Shown piece by piece: positions 58,289-64,000 of a stretch of 64,000 nt of DNA. The number at the start of each line of letters is the position of its first letter. The stretch's first letter is position 1. Made by a program: the position numbers and the translations under genes. Under the pieces are notes generated by a model. It did not search any database. It had not been told where the DNA came from and saw only the letters and a program-made list of their open reading frames with translations. The DNA is from Rhodosorus marinus (Eukaryota; Rhodophyta; Stylonematophyceae; Stylonematales; Stylonemataceae), in the NCBI GenBank assembly GCA_029953675.1, contig JAMWBK010000010.1, forward strand, positions 1,097,001 through 1,161,000. Reading direction: 5' to 3'.

Positions 58289-59476
58289 CTAGAAGTTGAG
58301 GAAAATGTTTTCATTCGGAACTCCTTGGGAGGTAAGATAATCCCGAACGTCAACGGTCATGCCCTTGACTCCGCAGAGCAACGCGGCAGTTTGTGCTGGG
58401 TTTGCCACCCCATCCTCCTTCAAGGCGTCTTGGACATACCCTGTTTTACCTTTCCACTCCTCCTTTCCCAACGCCGGTTGCGACATGACTGGAATGACCT
58501 CAACGTTATTCTCCGCCCAAAGTTGGAACCTGTCCTGATAGGCCTATTTTGTGCATGGCAAGAATTGACAATAAAAACGACAGAATCAGTCGATCCTGTT
58601 CGTTTCTGCTCTCGGTGTGGGTAACTCCAACCACACTGCCTTCGGCAGTTTGAGCCGGCCACACCAAAGCGCGGTCAAGAAACGGAAAAATCAAGGAACT
58701 CAACCAGAATGCGATGAAGCCACTCGACAACATGGATTCAAGGTTTTCGTGGATGATGTTTTGGGTCTCACCATTCTTTCGGGATAGCGACACCCGTAGT
58801 AGAGCTTGACGGAGTTGCGGGTCTTGGGCGCGATTCCATTTAGCCTAGACTCGATAGCACCTCGAATGGGTGCAATTCCCGATCCATTCGCGAAGAGGAG
58901 GATATCCTTTGCGTTGGCAAGGTCAGCGCTTTTCGCGAAACCCTTTCCTCCTACTGGGGTCATTTCGACCTGTAAGTAGCCACACAAACACGTTCCATAC
59001 TAAGATCTTACTACTCAATATGAAGGCTTCTGCAGCTAATTGCTCACCATCTCTCCAGCTTGTAAGTTGTAAAAGGATTCCGAGGAAGGCGATTTTTTAA
59101 CGAGAAACTCGAAAACCCCCGCGATGTTCGGAGCCGAGCTGATCGCGTAGAATCCTGCCTTCTCTTCTCCCGGCAATTTGATCTGAACATACATCCCGGG
59201 TATCCGGTAGGAATCAATCAATGAACCAGTACTCCCTGTCACTCCAACGTTGACTGCAATAAGTCTATGGTCCTCAGAAGCTTGGTTGTTGGACAAAACT
59301 TTCACCAAGTTCCACGGGGTTTCCTGCTGCTTCATCGAGATCCCCCATGACCTCGGCCGGTAGGCAGGTTCAACATACCCTCTCTGCACACGCGGTGCTC
59401 TCTGGGAGCATTTCGCCGTGAAGCTCGAACTCCCCAAAGTGGACAAGCCACTCGACACAAACCCAACGTTCTTCAT
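58289..59476 (-). CDS. Ferredoxin-NADP reductase-like protein (pKIWI502 type)
   Basis: Exons in transcription order are 59048-59476, 58772-58969 and 58289-58543, all phase 0, giving 293 residues. The N-terminal 40 or so residues are rich in Ser, Thr and Arg and lack acidic residues, consistent with a plastid transit peptide. The FAD-binding half contains YRIPGMYVQIKLPGEEKAGF followed by YAISSAP. The NAD(P)-binding half has LLFANGSGIAPIRGAIESRL, YYGCRYPERM, AYQDRFQLWAENNVEVIPVM and CGVKGMTVDVRDYLTSQGV. These blocks match plant fruit-protein pKIWI502-like oxidoreductases better than photosynthetic FNR. The electron partner is unknown. Convergent with the RETICULATA-like gene. Confidence 0.87.
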
Positions 59477-60948
59477 TGCTCCTGAACAATAACGCCCTCT
59501 TCCCCCTTCTCCAAACCCTCCCGCAAAAAAAAACAAAGAAGTCCTCAGAAGAAAACCAAACTTACAGACTCTCAAATACCCCGAGCAAAAACGTGCGTCC
59601 TTGCAAAAGCCAAAATGCTACCCTGCCCAAATCCTATCCCTATCGAGCACACCGATCTCCCCCCTTCCCCTTTTCCTCTGCACCTAGTCAATTCATCAAT
59701 CCAGCCGTTCCTCACGACTTAACCAATCTCTACTATCCGCGCATCCAGTTAGGACTCACGCAATCTCAAAAAAAAAGATTCGGGACACCCAAAAATAGCT
59801 TCTTACATCTTTCCTGACCTTCGTACAGTTATTTGTAGAGAAGTAACCTCAGATAAACGTATTCTTACGTCTTAAATGTCTATATCTGTGTAGTTTGCGG
59901 ATGGAGAATCCGAGTTCACATTCGATAAAACGATTGGATATAATCGACGTTGTATAGCCAATATTTGATTGCCAGGTGTCCTATTCGCTTCGGTTGCAAC
60001 TCTAGAGCATATCCTGAGGACGCTGAGAGAAGTGTGTGGTGAACTCTTCTCCGATCTACTGCAGTCCCGGAGTGAAGCTAAGCTTGCGCATGCCGCTTGA
60101 TGGAGCTTGAATGGATCAAGGCTTAATTCAGTTTGTACTGTTTCTTTTTCTCCCTCGGCTTGGGACCTCCGATTCTGGTGCACAAAGTTTACACTCACAC
60201 CCCACCGTCATCGGCACAGATGGAAGAATCTCTTCTGCACATGATTTGATCCAGAGAGAAGTTTATTTGATGCGAAACTGCTGCAGCGTGGGTTAATAGG
60301 ACGCTGTGCTTTCGTCCCGTGCATCTTGCTTAGTTGTTGATAGTTGCCGTTTCCATTTATTGCGCAGATTACGTTGTACAATGTCAGACCGGCATGGGGT
60401 CTCGGCTATTACCCTTCGAGTAATAATAGACTATGTACCATGGAGGAGCAGTCCGATCTACCCGATTACTCACGACAATTTCTAAATGCACAGAAGTATT
60501 GCGTCAAGAAGCAAATAGCTACTTCGCAGAGTGTAATCACAACAAAACGTTGGTGCATCGCGGTACATGCACGAGCAGCCCGGTCGATCGTCCTAGAGTA
60601 TGTACAGTGGAGGACCACGTTGTCCACCAACTTCCCCCTGGATCAGAGTCCCAACCCTTTCCATGGGTTTACTCTCATGGGGGTGCGGAGGCTCCCGTTC
60701 TTCGAGAAAGAGCTTCCGCATATGGAGGATTAATTGGGGGTTGGACTGGAGGAACGTATTCTACATCTTCGTCAAGATCGTAAGCCATGTCTGGGTCATA
60801 TCCGCTTAGGTCCCCGCAAGCCACGAATGGGACCAGCTTTCTGTTCACAGAAGACGCATTCCTGCAAGTTTGAGCGATGAAAAGCAGCCATTCGTCAGCT
60901 CACGTTGTAGATCCATTCACCTGAGCTCTATGCTTTTGGCTAGGCTTC
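59477..60948. other. Intergenic, no gene seen
   Basis: A C-rich strip at about 59638-59690 (G-rich on the sense strand of the FNR-like gene) lies 165-210 bases upstream of its start. Frames between 60100 and 60850 overlap in several phases without recognisable protein. Confidence 0.4.
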
Positions 60949-61735
60949 TTACAATGCAACGAAGTTCTCTCCCGGGATCGACCGAATCGGGGTTTCGGAG
61001 AAGCCTTTGGGTAGCTCGAATCCCTGACACACGACGAAGGCCTCAATCGAAGAATTGCGACTGCTTCTTGGTTTTGCAATTGTAACCTGTCGGAAAAAAA
61101 TTTGCAGGCGCGCATACAACATCTCCGAGTCTTTCTGCCTGAAGATCTGCGAGAAAAATGATCGATTGGGGCGAGTTAGAAGTTGCGAAGAAGTGAGAGA
61201 TATTGCAATCCGGACGATGCTAGCGAGAGACATGGTCACGTCTGCAGTAATTCTGTACCTTTGCCACGAACGTTCCGCCGTGCTTTAGGGTGTGAAGTGA
61301 AACGTTAAGTGCGGAAAGGATCAGTTGGGACTGCACATACTCGTCTATGTCGTGCAGTCCTGTGACGTCAGGAGCCCCATCAGATAAAACCAGGTCCGCT
61401 TTCTCGCTCCCAAACTCTTGGAGGATTCGGTCCCAAGTCTCCTTTCGTGTGATATCTCCCTGAAAACATATAACTCCCTCAATCGGGGCCATTTCTTGAA
61501 GATCAACTGCTACGATCACCGCATCAGAAGCTCGCAGATCCTCTCTTAATCTTTTAGCGACGACCTGGCTCCAGGATCCTGGCGCCGCACATAAATCGAT
61601 GACCCTCCCCACGTTCTCAAACAGGTTGAATTCTTCATCGATCTGCAGCAACTTGAACGCTGATCTAGCCCTGTATCCCACTTCCTTCGCTTTCCTATAG
61701 TATATATCTCTCTTGTCTTTCGAGTTTTTGCCCAT
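60949..61735 (-). CDS. Trm7/FTSJ1-like tRNA 2'-O-methyltransferase
   Basis: Exons 61259-61735 and 60949-61146 join in phase 0 to give 224 residues. The RrmJ/FtsJ fold is clear: [20 protein letters not shown], the conserved Lys in [14 protein letters not shown] motif [12 protein letters not shown], the catalytic Asp in [19 protein letters not shown], the Lys in GTFVAKIF and the final Glu in [15 protein letters not shown]. This gives the K-D-K-E tetrad. The family-typical FRG is FRQ here. Eukaryotic Trm7/FTSJ1 methylates positions 32 and 34 of the tRNA anticodon loop with partner subunits. The start codon lies 13 bases downstream of the stop of the next minus-strand reading frame. Confidence 0.9.
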
Positions 61736-61748
61736 TTTTGTAAGATGA

Positions 61749-62094
61749 TCAAGCTTGTATCATCGGCTGAAACTCATATTTACGAACACAACCCTCGCTC
61801 CTCTTCCACCCCGGTGAAGCCTCGTCGATGACGATGGCCTCCGCGAGGTTTCGGGGCTTCATAGAGATTGCTGAGAACCTTCGGTCCTTTCTGACAGTCA
61901 AGCTCATGCTCGGAACTGCTTTTCGGGGTCTGAGAATGATAAAACGAATGACATCTCCAACGCGGAAGGCTGACTTGTCCAGCCTCATCCCACTTGAGAT
62001 CTTACAGTGCCTTAACATTCAAGATTGTATTGGCGTTTTCGCACGTGAGTTCCAACTGTTGAAAGCGTCGCAGAGGTGCTTCTAAGATCACCAT
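61749..62094 (-). CDS. Possible small S1/OB-type protein, perhaps exosome CSL4-like (partial model)
   Basis: The main exon, 61749-61992, is well formed and contains [36 protein letters not shown] and a C-terminal [13 protein letters not shown]. This is loosely like the S1 region and tail of EXOSC1/CSL4 (FRPGD followed by a beta-barrel). Joining it to 62045-62094 keeps phase and supplies an ATG, giving 97 residues, but CSL4 is about twice as long. The N-terminal part may lie in further exons up to about 62250. The frame, rather than the family, is the better-supported claim. Confidence 0.35.
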
Positions 62095-64000
62095 AGAGAG
62101 TGTTCCCGGCTCCACTTAAGCACTTGCCAGGCTCAGGGGACCGATTGTAACGAAATCTAGGACGTCTGGAGGTCTACCACATGGGGACAGCGGGCGGATG
62201 CTTTTCGTAGTCTCCTCCCGGGCTAAAGGCCGTGGAGAGAGTTGCAAACTTCTCCAATCCACTGGACATGTTAGGACCCATGCCGCTGGACGAATGCATC
62301 ACTCGGACGGATTCACACATTGGACCAACATTACCATGCTCAAGAAGCAACAAGGAGCACGTTCATGTGCACCTTGACGAGCGAGTTGTGTCATAGGAGT
62401 AGGAGGTTGGACATCCTAAGCACCATTCTGAAAATGGTTGATGTCTATGGTAGCGAGGTCCACAAGCAGCCCGCACTAATGGACAGAGTATATTCAACAA
62501 TAATCTAAGCCGAGGGTTCCGGGCTCTTTTTTCCTTTCCACTCTAGAGTGTTGTGCCTTCTGACCTAGCAGCTCTGGAGGGAATAGAACCCACGATCCCT
62601 TCGTGAAAAGGGGTAGTTGAAAGAAGAGGGGAGGCATTTGAGGGAACTATATCTTCTGAGATCGAACGTCAAGGACTTGCCATGCCATGCCGCCATTGCA
62701 TTCTGGGGAATGAAGCTCTTGCTTCATGCATCATTTTCGCCACGATTGACACGGCAGAGCCGGTGTCGATGTCTCTCTGCAGTGGTTCTCAGCACGTTCC
62801 CATTGGTGGGCAAACGACAGTCGACGAGTGGTGACTTGAAAACAGCTACGATGCACCTCGAGAATCGAGAATGGAACACTCTCGAATTGCAAGCAACATG
62901 CTGCAGGGTGGTGAGCGATACACGGACGCATCAACCGAGGCGTGAGCAGAAAGTTGCGCGGGTGCGTGGGGGAGTGTCAGTAACGTAAGCGATTTGGTAA
63001 TCTGTGCGGGCCTCTCATTGCCGTAGGAGTTGACGACAAAACCACGAACAACCAGTCAGCAGATAACGCGGTGATGCGTTCGTCCCACGCTGCTATTGGT
63101 GCGCAGACGGCAGTCGCGGTGGACACGCGAGTTGGAACTAAACCGGTACTCGTTCCTTACAGTATTGAAGACCGCCTCCTTGGTTGCATCCCGCACAGAC
63201 ACAATGTACACCAACGAAGATAACCGCGAAAGTCGTTCATCGCTCCCTCCGCAGCCCTCGTTTACAGTAATATCCTCATCGCCTACGCAGGAGGTCTTGG
63301 TTTCGCATCAGACAAGTAGTCGTCGATGTCACTGTAAACTTCCTCCACGTCCATGGAGACGCTAATTTACAATGAAACTCAAAACTAGTGCACACGGAAC
63401 CTTGGTCGTGGGGCCCGGGATCCCCGCCCCCGGAAATCCTGACTGAAAGCTTCTCTTATTTAATCTATACGACAGCGATACAACATAGACTTTTGTCCCC
63501 CTCCCCCCCCCCCTTTGCACAACTCACCAGAACGACAAAGAAAAGCGCTCTTTGTTTCAAGTTTTCGTTTCCTCTTTTGCTGATTCAATGAACAAAATTC
63601 TCGCAAAAAAGTTCCAATCCTCGTCTGCCGTCGAACCAAAGGCAAAAACAAAACAAAAACAAGAAAAGCGTAAAAAAGCGGAAATCATCCGTTTTTTTGC
63701 TCTCCTGAGGATCTCTACAATCCAACTCCATCAAAAACCCATCGTAGCCGAAAGTGATGAAGTAAAACAACCCCTTTTTCAACTGAAAACCGCATACCTC
63801 TTTCGACTCTCTGTAAACAATCAGTTATTTCATGCTTAGTAATAACAGAAAAACCTGAACACCACAGAGGCGGTTCATTTCTGACTAATTTATAGTATTA
63901 TTCACGTCAAGAAAAATGGGAGGACACCGGGAAGCACGAAAGGGAAATTCTTTTCGCGAACCATTAAAATAGGAAAAAAACATGGGCCCTGCTTCATTTC
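62095..64000. other. Right end of window, nothing assigned
   Basis: Scattered short frames, a C run at 63497-63512 within a C-rich strip, and A/T-rich sequence after 63540. A GGTTC-type motif at 62583-62595 on the minus strand was considered as a tRNA B box but does not fold. The C-rich strip resembles those upstream of minus-strand genes, but no start codon of a recognisable gene lies left of it. Confidence 0.4.

Noticed and set aside
62583-62600. tRNA gene on the minus strand (GGTTC-type B box)
   Set aside because: The neighbouring bases do not form a T-stem, acceptor stem or anticodon arm, and no A box was found at the right distance.
1-64000. CRISPR arrays, bacterial operons, rRNA genes or viral insertions
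   Set aside because: No regularly spaced direct repeats with unique spacers, no rRNA core sequence, no reverse transcriptase, integrase, capsid or replication protein motifs were seen on either strand.

Overview
This is a nuclear contig from a eukaryote. Genes are interrupted by short GT-AG introns of about 65-155 bases, with no operons and no bacterial features. It very probably carries a plastid: one product is a RETICULATA-family protein with a transit-peptide-like N-terminus, and the next gene encodes a ferredoxin-NADP reductase-like protein of the pKIWI502 type. Compact genes, moderate base composition and long intergenic G or C runs fit a unicellular alga, possibly of the red lineage. 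That assignment is inference and no marker here proves it. All exon joins were made by eye from splice consensus plus continuity of reading phase; no transcript or database was available.

Left part (1-24 kb): an unassigned repeat-bearing stretch; a 1608-residue membrane protein made of three copies of one TM-ectodomain-TM unit (3030-8279); a TMEM209-like nuclear-envelope protein; CDK7; RNase H2 catalytic subunit; a UbiE/COQ5/MenG methyltransferase whose stop codon overlaps that of RNase H2A on the other strand; a small basic nuclear-type protein; a HAD-like hydrolase; a tiny bZIP protein; and a CHCHD2/Mix17-like twin CX9C protein.

Middle (24-45 kb): mitochondrial-type ribosomal protein uS17; a START-domain lipid-transfer protein; phosphoglycerate kinase; a FANCI-like DNA-repair protein; a 19-exon gene encoding two fused CaMK/CDPK-like kinase domains; an uncharacterised 334-residue protein; and a ClpB-type disaggregase without an N-domain. 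The two kinase domains come from an internal duplication that kept its intron positions. The first domain has lost the glycine loop and the catalytic HRD Asp, the Asn, and the DFG Gly, so it is a predicted pseudokinase. The second is intact.

Right part (45-64 kb): a 4.5 kb gene-poor block with a dispersed repeat and a perfect hairpin; an ABCG half-transporter; an organellar bL19 ribosomal protein; the two plastid-type genes arranged tail to tail; a Trm7/FTSJ tRNA methyltransferase; and a possible small RNA-binding protein. The last 2 kb contain nothing I can assign.

Most genes are general housekeeping (translation, organelle biogenesis, DNA repair, transcription/cell-cycle kinase, carbon metabolism) without functional clustering. 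The strongest candidates for undescribed biology are the pseudokinase-kinase fusion and the triplicated membrane protein. A recurring G-rich tract on the sense strand about 65-200 bases upstream of many start codons may be a promoter feature.
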